Positions 13,350 to 24,919 of a stretch of DNA of 64,000 nt are shown one piece after another. Numbering within the stretch: the stretch's first letter is position 1; every line of letters starts with the position of its first letter. The DNA is from Allygus modestus (taxonomy: Eukaryota > Arthropoda > Insecta > Hemiptera > Cicadellidae). The stretch is from positions 134,084,261-134,148,260 of the forward strand of contig OY776116.1 in the NCBI GenBank assembly GCA_963675035.1, read 5' to 3'. The translations under genes and the position numbers were made by a program. The notes beneath the pieces are model-generated. The model saw only the letters and a program-made list of their open reading frames with translations. It was not told where the DNA came from and did no database searches.

Positions 13350-14125
13350 CATGCAGTATGTAGAGACCGCTCCGATGGTCTGATATTAATTAGCTTTCGT
13401 GTGCTAATAACATAGAGATGCATGTAGTATGTAGAGACCATTCCGATGGTCTGATATTAATTAGCTTTCGTGTGCTAATAACATAGAGATGCATGTAGTA
13501 TGTAGAGACCGCTCCGATGGTCTGATATTGATTAGGTTTCGTGTGCAGATAACATATAGAGATGCATGTAGTATGTAGAGACCACTCCGATGGTCTGATA
13601 TTAATTAGCTTTCATGTGCTAATAACATAGAGATGCATTTAGTATGTAGAGACCACTCCGAAGGTCTGATATTGATTAGGTTTCGTGTGCTGATAACATA
13701 TAGAGATGCATGTAGTATGTAGACACCACTCCGATGGTCTGATATTGTAAGGTTTTGAGTGCAGTGAACATATAGAGATGCATGTAGTATGTAGACACCA
13801 CTCCGATGGTCAGATATTGTGAGGTTTTGAGTGCAGTGAACATATAGAGATTCATTTAGTATGTAGACACCACTCCGATGGTCTGATATTGTGATGTTTT
13901 AGTGCAGTGAACATATAGAGATGCATGTAGTATGTAGACACCACTCCGATGGTCTGATATTGTAAGGTTTTGAGTGCAGTGAACATATAGAGATTCATTT
14001 AGTATGTAGAGACCACTCCGATGGTCTGATATTGTGAGGTTTTGTGTGCAGTGAACATATAGAGATGCATGTAGTATGTAGAGACTACACTAATGGTCTG
14101 ATATTGATGAAGTTTTTTAAGTAGG
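13350..14125. repeat. 72-bp tandem repeat, 11 copies
   Basis: Eleven units of 70-74 bp, with CATGTAGTATG-type starts at 13,350, 13,421, 13,491, 13,565, 13,637, 13,709, 13,781, 13,853, 13,924, 13,996 and 14,068. Each unit contains AGACCACTCCGATGGTCT, an inverted repeat with a 6-bp stem (AGACCA/TGGTCT) and loop CTCCGA. The early units carry TTAATTAGCTTTCGTG; the later ones carry TTGTAAGGTTTTGAGTG. They thus form two subtypes along the array. Confidence 0.95.
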
Positions 14126-14170
14126 TGAAACCATGCATTATCTACTAACTAATTGTTTTATTTTTAATTA

Positions 14171-14529
14171 TCTATACTAATTTAATAGGCGAGCAGGTTT
14201 TTTGTGACTATCACTCCTCCTAAACTATTGAACCGATTTTCACGTTTTTGGTGTCAATGGAAAGAGCCTAACGTGAAGTTGTGCAGGAATATTTTTTTTA
14301 TAGAGAAATAATTTGTGAGTGAGTCACTGGGGCTCCTTAAAGTTGAGTTTTTTCCCATAAGCTTAACATTGGAAATAACTATAAGTTTTAAGCAATCAGC
14401 TGGATAGAGTAAACACATTTAATCAGCAGGCCATGTTGGCTTTGGAACGGTAACACAATATTTATACGGGAATGTTAGTATAATATTACGTTGTGATCGC
14501 GAGCGAAGCCGTGACCAGGCTACTAGTAA
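14171..14529 (+). repeat. Interspersed repeat family E, copy 1
   Basis: About 360 bp closely matching 27,658-28,017 in the same orientation. Starts TCTATACTAATTTAATAGGC and ends CCAGGCTACTAGTAA. Both contain GCGAGCGAAGCCGT near the end and CCCATAAGCTTAAC internally. Non-coding. Confidence 0.8.
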
Positions 14530-16158
14530 TTATATTAATAAGCAAAACTGTCCCTCCTAGTTCCCCAGCTAGTATGCCTCATAGGATTAATTCAGGCATA
14601 CCGTTAGGAAGATATTGTCGTGTAGATGTGCAGAAACCCCTTATAATTTACATTGGCCCTCAGGTCTACGCCCCACAGGCCTTCAGAGTTTCAATGTTAA
14701 TCTTATGTAAGAACAGTATTCATTTTTGCCTAATTTGATCCTTCCTCCTATAATATCTTCTTAGTTTCCTTTACGTATTTTATCAAACAGCAATTGATTG
14801 AATTGTATATTTATCAGCTGTCGATATAATAACAAATGCTAACACAACAGTAATAACAGATGGTTCAGGACTATTTTAAGAATAAAATATATTGATGTCT
14901 ACTGGAATGGTAACACCCTTCTGATAACTCGACATTTAAAACATTAAACCTTGGGAGTAGGAGCAATAAGGGGATGGGGAGGGGGTAATTTGTGAAGTTA
15001 AACATAATGACAGTGGTTTAAATGTTTTTTGTTCAACTGCTCACGCAGGATGCTCCAACACATTCTTGGGAACAACCATTATTAGTATGTCCTGCTTTGG
15101 GTTCACGTAAAATTATTTTTGGTTGAATTTCGACCGCTGGACGATCGCCAGTTTATTATTAACTGACACAACCATAGTAAAAATATATTTAAAAAACAAA
15201 CAGAAAACCCGAATTTTTAAATATTTACTCTATCAATTTTATTTCAATGTTATACTTCATATTGCTCCTGGTCCTCAACAAAATGTCTAACCCTTATGGG
15301 AAAGTTGGTTTTAGAGAATAATAGATCCTACAAGTTTTAAAAACTGCGGGGTTTTTATTACACCCGAAGTTATCTGGGTTACTTCAATCAAGAATTTTCG
15401 TATTACTAAAAAATATCAAAAGTTTATCAAACTGTATCTTGAGCTATTCTGATACAGTGGGTTGTGGAGAAAACTGGAATATTTCGTATTCTGAGTAAAC
15501 ACAGGATAATGTCTGAACACTGTTTTTTGCAGTTGAGATCAAAATAAATTAATTGACATGAATCTCGAGTTTATACATTACTAGCTGGTACCCGGTGCGT
15601 TGCTGCCGCAGAAGAGGCATTGAATTTGTTTTATGTCAAATACTCGTTCATTTTCAATATGAGCTCGTTCGCTTCGCTCACTCGCCTATCGAAAAAAGAG
15701 TTTGAGTTGCCATTCAAATAGTTTTTTTTTTTACTTCCACTATGAGAGTTGCCATTCAAGTAGGTTTTTAATTTCCATAATGATAAACAGCTGTTTAAAA
15801 TGTTTTAAGTTATAGATATCATTTGATAAAATAAAAATAAATCTTTCTTCCATAAGATTAACGTTGAAACTTTGAAGTCCAGTGGGGCACAGCCCTAATT
15901 TCCTAGGACTTCGGTAATGGCACATTATTTTACACAATGTGGCAATTTATATTATGTTGAAACAATTTTGAAATATTACGCCACAACAATTTTGAGAGAA
16001 GGGGAAGAATAGTGGATTCCCCCTTAAAATCCTTCGGTACCCAAGTAGAAAATTTAAGGAAGTATGTAATTACATAACAAATTTCATCAAATTCGGTTGA
16101 ATCCCCTACATCATCCTGGAAGGTGCACAACCAGGTAGATAGACAGACAAGTAATGCA
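14530..16158. other. No gene; repeat fragments only
   Basis: Fragments include a repeat opening at 15,583 (ACTAGCTGGTACCCGGTGCG) and a CCATAAGATTAACGTTG core with a GGGGCACAGCCC block at about 15,850-15,895. No coding region was recognised on either strand. Confidence 0.45.
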
Positions 16159-16165
16159 GTTCTAC

Positions 16166-16201
16166 CATTGACTATAAATACTTCAGTATTTATAGTCAAT
16201 G
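16166..16201. mobile_element. 36-bp terminal-repeat-only remnant of the 9.5-kb TIR element
   Basis: Two 17-bp arms, CATTGACTATAAATACT and its exact complement, are separated by two bases. The arms equal the ends of the element at 9,470-9,851. The direct repeat GTTCTAC flanks them at 16,159-16,165 and 16,202-16,208. The separate target-site duplication shows an independent insertion, not a fragment of the other copy. Confidence 0.85.
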
Positions 16202-16208
16202 GTTCTAC

Positions 16209-17952
16209 GAAAACTACTTTTTTAGGTTCAGGGATGATTCAAACTAATCTTTCCACTAATAATTCAAATTTAAAAGTGTTGACTAAAACAATACTTTCTC
16301 TTTATGTAATAATAGGACCTGCTGCTCAAACTAGAGTCATTTTGCTTCTCAATAGTTTTAGTTTATAACACCCCTCAGGTCATAATTTATATACTGCGTT
16401 GCCATTTCAGTAGTCTCTGTTTACATAATCTGTTGATGTTTTGTTAATGTTTGTATATTTTTTGCTCTCGGTTTTGTTAATGTGTCAACCGCTGTTCAAT
16501 TTACAACCCAAGCTATTTATATCCTGTCAGTAGATAGAAACTTCAAATCTTGTGGGGCAGAGCCCTAAAGACGAATGCAAATTATAATCAAATTTGTAGA
16601 ATCTACATCTTGACCTATTTTTATTGACGTTAAGAATGAAAATTGGTTCAATAGTTACTTATACTGGTGGCTGGTTATTGGGGGCTCTTATACTGATAAC
16701 TTGTACAGATAAATATAAAATTTTAATAATTTTCTTTTACAAAAAAATAAAATAATAATATTTGCACATTGTTTATACTTTTTTTTGTCTAACGCAATTC
16801 AAATATTTTATACTAGATACGTAAATATAAATACAGCTTGGTAAATATTTGAATAACCAAACAAAAAACTTGTTTATATTAGATACAGAACCTGGGGGGC
16901 CGAGCTTTGCTCGGGTAAGGGCAGTAATTTTGTTTGCTGGCTTGGAGTAATATTTCACCACTTCCCCCAACTGATTATCATATTTTTTTAGCTCTTTTGC
17001 CACTTTTCTGCATTTGTAAGGTCACTCCAGTTTTTATTTACAGCTCAATATCCCTTTGATTTATTTCCAATATGACCTTTCTCTATATATGCAATCTTCA
17101 CTAAACAGTTTTAATTTACTTTTAATTTTATTTGTTTTACATTATTTGATTTTTCCTGGGGATGAGACCTGTCTAGAACTTATTTTTATACCAGAAATTA
17201 GTTATTTCTATCATTTGAAGGAAATCGTTGGAGCCGTTTTAAAGATCTGAGTTGCAAGCAAGCAAGCACGCAATCACGCACGGACGCAAGCAAGCAAACC
17301 TTACTCATATTAGAGTATGGGATAGGATAGGATTATGTTTACATCACTTTAACACTGCTTATCTGTAATTTGCTTTAGAATTACACACTGTAGTTTATAC
17401 TTGAAAATTTGAATATATTTTCATTCGTCCTTCTCGTCTCTTAATACTTTATATATCTCTGAGCTACAATTTTAAACATATTTTCTATCTGCACTTTGTC
17501 AAATTCGGTTTGGTGGTGCGCAAATCAGCTTTAGACAGGTGCATTGTTTTTCCTAACCCAATTTAGTATGAGGAGCAATTTTGACAGGAGAGTAGCGATT
17601 GATGACTGAGTAGTAGTTTAAGGTTATTAAGGAGGAGTAAGTAGTTATTAAGGTAATTTTACTGGCCCAAAAACTTAATTTTACACCTGACTGAAACACG
17701 TACTAATATAATGCTAATTAATCCTACTAAAACAGATAAAAAGAGCCAAGTCCACCAAAACCCACCATTGAAATAAATGTTGCTTAATGTTTACAAACAT
17801 CCTGTTTTCGTTAAAACATTGTGTTAAACTTTATCCGTTTAAAATGCAGATATTCGTTCTCCCCATGTAGCGTGCTGCGTGCAAACTAACTGAGATTGTT
17901 TGTGAGTTTAAACGTCTTCAGACTCGCTTGGGTTTTCCCAGTTACTGAGTAG
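16209..17952. other. No gene; repeat fragments
   Basis: Contains a TGGGGCAGAGCCC block near 16,551, a GGGGGGCCGAGCTTTGC block near 16,894 and a CAAGCAAGCA run near 17,255-17,300 of the kind found at repeat ends. A short CGTGCTGCGTGC match to the family B terminus lies near 17,870. No gene was recognised. Confidence 0.4.
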
Positions 17953-18260
17953 TATATAACCAGTGAGTAGTGAGGAGTGAGTGAGTGGAGGTTCTGTGAC
18001 CGTTTGCCGCGCCGCGCCGCGTTGCCCGGGCCAGCCACACTTATCGACCTGTGACGTCACCAAAACATGGTTGCTGTGACGTCATCCACCCCCATCCCCC
18101 ACTACCCGGGGGTGGCTGTGGCCGTTTGGCGCGTTACCCTCCAGTGTTGCCAGTTCTCCCTCAATGTGACCACGTGGGTAGCGCCAGCGCCGCATCACTC
18201 ACTGCTGTTTATGCGTTTCCACACTCCTCCCACCCACGGGCCTATACACTGTTTACACCC
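17953..18260 (+). promoter_or_regulatory. Candidate promoter: TATA box, GC-rich island, two CRE octamers
   Basis: TATATAA at 17,953-17,959 is followed within about 50 bp by a distinctly GC-rich tract (GCCGCGCCGCGCCGCG near 18,007). TGACGTCA octamers follow at about 18,052 and 18,078. This composition stands out from the AT-rich surroundings. It could be a promoter or 5' exon of the calcium channel gene 23 kb downstream, of another transcript, or a repeat fragment. No coding exon with the required splice phase could be assigned here. Open frames over it are unconvincing. Confidence 0.3.
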
Positions 18261-19057
18261 CTACCTTTATTTTAGACGTGATTCGTTAAAGGGTGAATGG
18301 TTTACGGTGGGAGTTGTTTGTCAATCGGCGAAGGCTTTAAATATACGGGATGACGTAAAATGAGTAGGAAGGTTCCCATAGAATTTCCACTAAGGGAATA
18401 TAATTATTTTGAAATGGAAAGTGCAATTTGTGTCGTGTGGTCTTGGATTATTTAACTCCCCTCCATTCATGGAATAAGAATACTACAGTATTTAATTTCA
18501 ACAGTTATTTACTTTGGGTGTTTAGTGTTTATATGAGAATGAGTTATACCACTAGTTTATGCTCTTGAACTCCCAGAAATGTACAACGCTGGCCTCCAAA
18601 CAACAGGTCTGATCTTCAAACGTATTTTAGTTTTGGCGTACACCTCTGAAGATAAATCGGCATATCCCTTCTAATCCATATTAGGAGTAATTTTGCTTGA
18701 AACTGAATTTATACTTAATGATGATCAAAACAATTATGTTTATTGGCATACAACAATACAAGTTGGATTGACACCGGTCAAAGTAGAGCAAAAATACATA
18801 AGTCAAGAATAATAAATCAAATTAAACATACTTCTTACTAACATGATATCTAACGCTGTAAAAACTATTCGTATATTAGTGTTTGTTAAGTAGAAAGTCT
18901 CCTCATGGTGAAAACTCCTGAAGTTAAAACTGCTTGCAACGCTTTCTAAGGGAAACCAAAACTTCATTATCAGCAATTTCAACGTTTTCGCCAAAAGTAA
19001 AACTTAAGGGTTCTACGTCTTTATGACTAATGGAAAAACCAAGCAACTTTATTTTTA
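18261..19057. other. No gene seen
   Basis: AT-rich; 63- and 72-codon minus-strand frames near 18,803-19,142 have no recognisable domain and partly overlap a repeat. Confidence 0.4.
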
Positions 19058-19992
19058 GTGAATTTTCTATGGAAAAGTGAACTATTAGCATAACCCGCAC
19101 GGTGAGACTTAAAGACGGTGAGATATTCAAAGTGCTAAACACAGTACGTTGTCCAATGTTATCCTTATGGGGAATAGTTAAAATTTGATATCTTGATTAT
19201 TTATCAATTTACGTTGATGAAACTTGGCATATGGCTTTATCTAGTACTGGTATATTGATATTTGCACAAAAAAATAATATTTTGCCGATTTTACCCGCAG
19301 CAACAAACCTGCATACTCAGCCCCCATGTTATTCTTATGGAGAAAAAGTAAAATGTAATATCTCCCTTAATTATGAACATAAATTAATAAAACTTGGTTT
19401 GCAACTTCTATTGGTTAAGTTATATTGATAGCTGTATAAAAACATATATTTTGTGTTCCTTGTTGCACAAACCTGAGTGCTTATCTTTCAATGTTATTCT
19501 TATGGAGAATAATTAAAAATGCAGAATAGATAAATATAACATTTTGTTTTAGCCACTAGTTTTCATGGAATTTGACTTAGAAATATTTAAATGGCCGCCA
19601 TTTAAAAATGTGCCATTTAAAAGTTTGACAACAAATATTTTTGGAAAATTGTAATGTCATAAAACTTAAAATTTATACAAAGATTCGTACAAATATCTCT
19701 AAGGGTTTTTGAATTTTTATTATTTTCAAACAAAATACAAAATGGCGGATTACGGACAAACTAAGCGAAAATCAAAAAAATGTTATTTTACATTATTTTC
19801 GATTTGTTTTTGTATGTAAAATCCGGTTCATCATAGCACACTACGCATTTTTGTGACACCCTGTAAATCACTTATTTATTCCTGTATTTTTATGAAACTT
19901 GGTGAGTGGCTTTATGTGGTAGTGAGAAACATATACATACATTGGAAATTCGCTGAGTACGCAGGTTTGCTTCTACGGGGGTATTTTTAGTG
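19058..19992 (-). repeat. Interspersed repeat family A/B hybrid, inverted copy
   Basis: Its minus-strand start (plus-strand right end near 19,965-19,992, GCAGGTTTGCTTCTACGGGG) is the family A start. The other end (GTGAATTTTCTATGG and TGAACTATTAGCATAACCCG) resembles the family B end at 40,700. It contains three copies of the ATGTTATxCTTATGG core (about 19,156, 19,325 and 19,486). The middle is diverged, with ATGGCGG-type blocks. Non-coding. Confidence 0.6.
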
Positions 19993-20630
19993 TTTGCCCA
20001 GCGAGAAACAGGTGCGATATTGTGACTACGTTTGTTTTTCTACGTCTTGTAATGTGATTTCACAGTCTGAATAAGTGTGTAATTTAACTGCCTCGCACAG
20101 ACGAACTATTTCTATTATTTTTCTGTGTTTCCCTCATTCCAATAATTTAGTTATTTTATAAATTTTTAAAATTTAATCCTTCCTTTTTTACAATCAGGTT
20201 GTAGATGACCTGTCTACCGTCCTGAGCCACTTACCGTCCTGAGCCTCCGTCTTACCTGAGCCACTAGGACCACAATTAATATAACGAATATTATTACGAA
20301 ATATACCCAACTCTTTTGTTTGGTGTACTTTATTTCCATGCAACGTCACTACTGACGATTATATTTAACGGTCTAGAACTCCTAAAATACCCAACTGCCT
20401 GTTCTTAATGGTGGTATAGAACCTCCAGAACGCCTCTACTGCCGATCGCATGCGACGGTAGCGTGCCGTACCGCCACTAGCCCCCTGTTATGCCGACGTT
20501 ATGCCCCAGGTTTGTCGGCCTAGACTCTAAACACATTCTCTCAATTATACCATCTCATTCCCATTCAATTTCACTCTCCAAGCTTATTGGAAAGAGTCTT
20601 CAACAGTAAAGAGTTTATTAGTTAAAATTA
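19993..20630. other. No gene seen
   Basis: A short triplicated phrase (GACCTGTC-type TACCGTCCTGAGCC) occurs near 20,212-20,265. A GC-richer patch lies near 20,430-20,520. No coding evidence. Confidence 0.4.
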
Positions 20631-20860
20631 GGCATTGCTGAATAAGCTGAATCGGCACAAGCAGTAATGGATGCGACTCGGAAGTGGTGTTGATTCTGCA
20701 TATTAGGCATTGCTGAATAAGCTGAATCGGCACAAGCAGTAATGGATGCGACTCGGAAGTGGTGTTGATTCTGCATATTAGGCATTGCTGAATAAGCTGA
20801 ATCGGCACAAGCAGTAATGGATGCGACTCGGAAGTGGTGTTGATTCTGCATATTAGGCAT
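20631..20860. repeat. 75-bp tandem repeat, three copies
   Basis: Three copies with starts (GGCATTGCTGAATAAGC) at 20,631, 20,706 and 20,781, and a truncated fourth start at 20,856. I saw no differences between the copies by eye. The period is a multiple of three, so all minus-strand frames stay open as 25-residue repeats. That is a consequence of the period, not evidence for a protein. Confidence 0.95.
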
Positions 20861-20969
20861 AAGAACCAGTTTACTACTAAGAAATAGATTTATTCCCGTA
20901 CATGCATTGTACCCGAGTTTATACCTGAATCAAACTTGCTGCAAAGCTTATTGCCGTAAAATTGGTATA

Positions 20970-21454
20970 CAGGGTGAGTTTCTACTCGCAACATTAACTT
21001 CGCCAGTGAGTTCTCCTTACAAAAAGGAACAAAAATTGTCCTATGGAGCTATGTCCGATTCTCAACCGTTTGGCTGTATTGGGGAATTTTGTAGTTTTTC
21101 AAACTCACATGACTTGGTCTCATTAATTGAGCTATAAAATTGTAACCAGTCACTATAACCAATTTTAATTATTACCAATAGGAAGAGCATTAAATTTGCA
21201 ACAAATCTGAGGTTTAACGAAATAATAATTGATTGAAAACACCAGGTAGTAACGCAAATTATGCAAAAAATACGTTTAAATAATGTTTTCATTGCAATTT
21301 TAATGCCCCATTTCATCACCTAAAAGTTATGCTGCGTGATGTCAAGTTAAATGAAAAACTTTCTTTTTTAATAACCTTTAAAATTATGTGCTATAATAAG
21401 GTGTTGAAAGAAAAAATACAGTATAAATACATAAATATTTAATAAAAAACTTGT
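20970..21454 (+). repeat. Left terminal inverted repeat of the mariner-type element
   Basis: Nearly exact complement of 22,824-23,308. The inner boundary is approximate, falling around the AATAAAAAACTTGTT block. Immediately inside it, CAGCTG hexamers are clustered (about 21,518-21,592, four copies, three of them in an ATCAGCTG context). They could be binding sites, but this is untested. Confidence 0.85.
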
Positions 21455-21686
21455 TTTCATTTATTATTTTGCTCTTTCAAAGTTACAATTTGCTGTATCT
21501 TTGAATGTTGTAAAATCAGCTGTAACTGTTATTAGAATGAATCAGCTGCTATTATTTTGTTTAGCTAATCAGCTGGTATGAACCAGCTGTTGAAAACATC
21601 CATTGTTGATTAAATTGTTGTTTTCATTTAGTGTATTACATGTTTATACATACGTTTTTCGTATTGTGTGGATTTATTATTTTACT

Positions 21687-22751
21687 ATGGAACCTTTTTC
21701 TAATCAAGAATATGCTGACATACATTTAGTGTACGGATTCTGCTCCTGTAACGCGACTGAAAGCCGTCGCGAGTATAGTAGACGTTTTCCTAATAGAAGA
21801 CTTCCTAATGTTAGAACCTTTATTAGGGTACATCGATGTTTGACCGAAAATGGAAAATTTCCCACTAATGGGCGTTAAGTTGGCAACTTTGTGCAAGATG
21901 TTGGCGTGGAAGAAGCTGTGTTGGACTGCGTAGAAAGAGATCCAAGAACTAGTACTAGAGCTATTGCTAGAGAAGTGGGGGTGAGTCAGACGTTTGTTTC
22001 GAAACTTTTACGCAAAGAAGGGCTATATCCTTACCATTTTACCAGTGTTCAAACTCTAGAGCCACGGGATCCCCCTCAGAGGCTGCGGTTTTGTAGATGG
22101 ATCAAACAGAATGATCGTGGTGATTTTTTAAAGAGAATTTTGTGGACGGATGAGTCCTCATTCACGCGAGATGGCGTTTTCAACTATCACAATGAGCATT
22201 ATTATGACATTGAAAACCCACATCTTGCCCGAGAATCGAGCAGTCAGACTAGGTTTAAAGTAAATGTGTGGATTGGTCTGATTGGTAACCATCTTGTAGG
22301 TCCATATCTTGACCTACCTACGTCACTAAACGGCGTTCAGTACCTTCAGTTCCTCCGAGATGATCTACAAGAGCTCCTTGAGGACTTGCCACTGAATTTG
22401 CGCGAGCAAATTATTTTTCAAGCAGATGGTGCACCCCCGCACTTTAGCCTTGATGTACGGGAGTACATCAATAGTACCTTTTTTATGTGGATTGGAAGAG
22501 GAGGGACTGTTCCTTGGCCTCCACGGTCACCAGACCTAACTCCAATCGATTACTATGTATGGGGTTTTCTCAAAGCAGAAGTCTACCGTACCCCTGTACA
22601 CTCTGCAGAAGAAGTGAGGCAGCGAATTGTGAGAGCAGCTAATCATCTTCGGGATGAAATAAACTTGAAGGCTTGTGTAAGAGAACTGAGGAAGAGGGTC
22701 CGTGCGTGCATCAATGCTAATGGTGGACATTTTGAAAATTTATTAAAGTAA
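21687..22751 (+). pseudogene. Mariner-type (DUF4817/DDE) transposase with one in-frame stop
   Basis: The enzyme would cut and rejoin DNA at the terminal repeats of the surrounding element. The frame opens at ATG 21,687 (MEPFSNQEYADIHLVYG) and runs about 354 codons to TAA at 22,749, interrupted by TAA at 21,876-21,878; reading frame is unchanged after it. Residues 1-63 resemble the DUF4817 helix-turn-helix of insect mariner-like transposases. A second HTH follows (ARAIAREVGVSQTFVSKLLR). The catalytic region has LWTDESSF (first Asp), FQADGAPPHF (second Asp) and WPPRSPDLTPIDYYVWG (third Asp). I count 40 residues between the second Asp and the Asp of TPID, close to the DD41D subgroup. An internal GTG at 21,891 is not a credible start because it removes the N-terminal HTH. 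Length fits the family; the single stop suggests recent inactivation. Confidence 0.9.
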
Positions 22752-22823
22752 CTTTGTTAACCAGCTGTACGTTGAAACGTACTTAAATTTGTTAATTTCA
22801 TTTGTTGTTTTTGTAAATAATAA

Positions 22824-23308
22824 ACAAGGTTTTATTAAATAATTTAGGTATTTATACTGTATTTTTTCTTTCAACACCTTATTATAGCACATAATTTTAA
22901 AGGTTATTAAAAAAGAAAGTTTTTCATTTAACTTGACATCACGCAGCATAACCTTTAGGTGATGAAATGGGGCATTAAAATTGCAATGAAAACATTATTT
23001 AAACGTATCTTTTGCATAATTTGCGTTACTACCTGGTGTTTTCAATCAATTATTATTTCGTTAAACCTCAGATTTGTTGCAAATTTAATGCTCTACCTAT
23101 TGGTAATAATTAAAATTGATTATAGTGACTGGTTACAATTTTATAGCTCAATTAATGAGACCAAGTCATGTGAGTTTGAAAAACTACAAAATTCCCCAAT
23201 ACAGCCAAACGGTTGAGAATCGGACATGGCTCCATAGGACAATTTTTGTTCCTTTTTGTAAGGAGAACTCACTGGCGAAGTTAATGTTGCGAGTAGAAAC
23301 TCACCCTG
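22824..23308 (-). repeat. Right terminal inverted repeat of the mariner-type element
   Basis: Complement of 20,970-21,454, ending CTCACCCTG followed by the TA duplication. Confidence 0.85.
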
Positions 23309-23310
23309 TA

Positions 23311-24068
23311 TTAATTTAGAGCGTTTAATGGTGGGTTGTAGAATAAGAGTCAATGTATTATACTAATTTGATTAGCATTATTTTTTAAATTTGGAATGTT
23401 ACCCATTCTTCAATTTTGATATATCTATCTAAGCATTTCATACGAAACACTTTAATTGTTAAATTAATAAGCTGATTGATCATATTTCCATGACTTCAGG
23501 ACATTTTAAACTAACTACGATGGTTTAAATGGTAACCATTTTAACACCGTTGCGGTAGCAAGCTATGTCTTTGATGCGATTTCGTCTTTTTTATCATTCA
23601 CCAATAAACAATTCGTATTTCAATATAAATCGTTATAATCTATGCTAGATTGCAGTTTAATTTCGGGCTGATTAACAACTGTCGGAAAGCCTTTGGATTC
23701 AGCATTTTACGTGACCTCCAACCAACAACCCCATTGATGTCTCCAGGGGCTGCCGTGACGTCATTGCACATGTATACTGCCTCAGTAACGTACAAGCCTC
23801 CGGGGGCGTCACTTGTGTATCTAGTTAGCAAATATGACGCTTCAGACATAACTACCGCGGAACATTGTAAATATAATGTTGTAGATACCACCACCACGAC
23901 TGTACATTTATAATTGTGGATATTTCACCAACAAGAAACATTGTAAATACATCACTGTAGACTAGCCACTTCCACTAAACATTGTAAATTACGTTATAGA
24001 TACTTCACTTAAACAATTTCGTCAGGGAAAAATTACCTGAATATTGATTACTACCACTAAATAATAAT
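23311..24068. other. No gene seen
   Basis: A somewhat GC-richer stretch (23,690-23,900) contains TGACGTCA near 23,756 and frames of 85-87 codons on both strands without recognisable domains. It is followed by three diverged ACATTGTAAAT-containing phrases. Confidence 0.4.
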
Positions 24069-24862
24069 ACCCCCGTCGCAGCAAACCTGCATACTCAGCG
24101 AATTTCCAATGCATATATATGTATCTTAATACCACATAAAGCCACATACCAAGATTCATCAATATACATTCATAAACAAACGATTTATGACATTTTAATT
24201 ATTCTACATAAGAATAACATGGCGGCTGAGTATGCAGGTTTGCTGAAGCAAGGAACACAAAAAATGGGGTTTTATACAAATATCAATATAACTCATGTAG
24301 GTAAAGCCACATACCAAATTTCATTAATTTATTTTCATTATTAAGGGAGATAACACGTTACTTATTCTCCATAAGAATAACATGGGGCTGAGTACGCAGG
24401 TTTGCTGCTACGGGAGCCTTTGGAAAAAAATTGTTTTTTTGAGCAAATATCAATGGTCCACAACCAAATGAAGCCGTATACCAAGTTTCGTCAGTATACG
24501 TTCATAAATAAGCGAGATATACAATTTTTCTTTTCCTCCATAAGAATAACATTAGACAACGTACTGTGTTTAGCACTTTTAATATCTTGGTAACCAATTG
24601 ACGCAGAGAAATGATCAAAATACCAAATTGTGTGTTTTTTTAAGCTGAATCCAATGGAAAAAACTAAAATTTGACTATTTCCAAAATTATATGTAAAAAA
24701 TTCGAAAAACCCATTTTTGGGGTACAAAACCCCCCCAAAATACCCCTTTGGATGGAGCGATCTGGCTGGTTTTCGAACTTAAAGTCATAAATGTTGCTTT
24801 ACACGTTTATACCAAATTTCATCAAAATCGGATAATTTTTACGAGAGTTATCGTGCTCACGG

Positions 24863-24919
<57 letters not shown>

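Larger units (their letters stand above)
20970..23308 (+). mobile_element. Tc1/mariner-superfamily transposon with long inverted ends
   Basis: A 2,339-bp element flanked by the TA dinucleotide (20,968-20,969 and 23,309-23,310). The ends read CAGGGTGAGTTTCTACTCGC and its complement. Long terminal inverted repeats of about 485 bp surround one transposase frame. The arms are almost identical to each other (an 85-codon fortuitous frame in both differs at two residues), so the insertion looks recent. The transposase carries one in-frame stop, so this copy is probably not autonomous. Confidence 0.92.

Noticed and set aside
18067..18363. 98-codon frame starting in the GC-rich patch at 18 kb
   Set aside because: No recognisable domain, no matching splice donor phase to cac, and a competing 74-codon frame in another phase.
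20584..20860. Minus-strand 74- and 80-codon frames made of 25-residue repeats
   Set aside because: Both arise because the tandem unit is 75 bp. Two different frames are open at once, as expected for a repeat without stops rather than a protein.
20970..23308. The 85-codon frames in both transposon arms as accessory genes
   Set aside because: They are the two copies of the terminal inverted repeat; the frame is the same sequence read in opposite directions.
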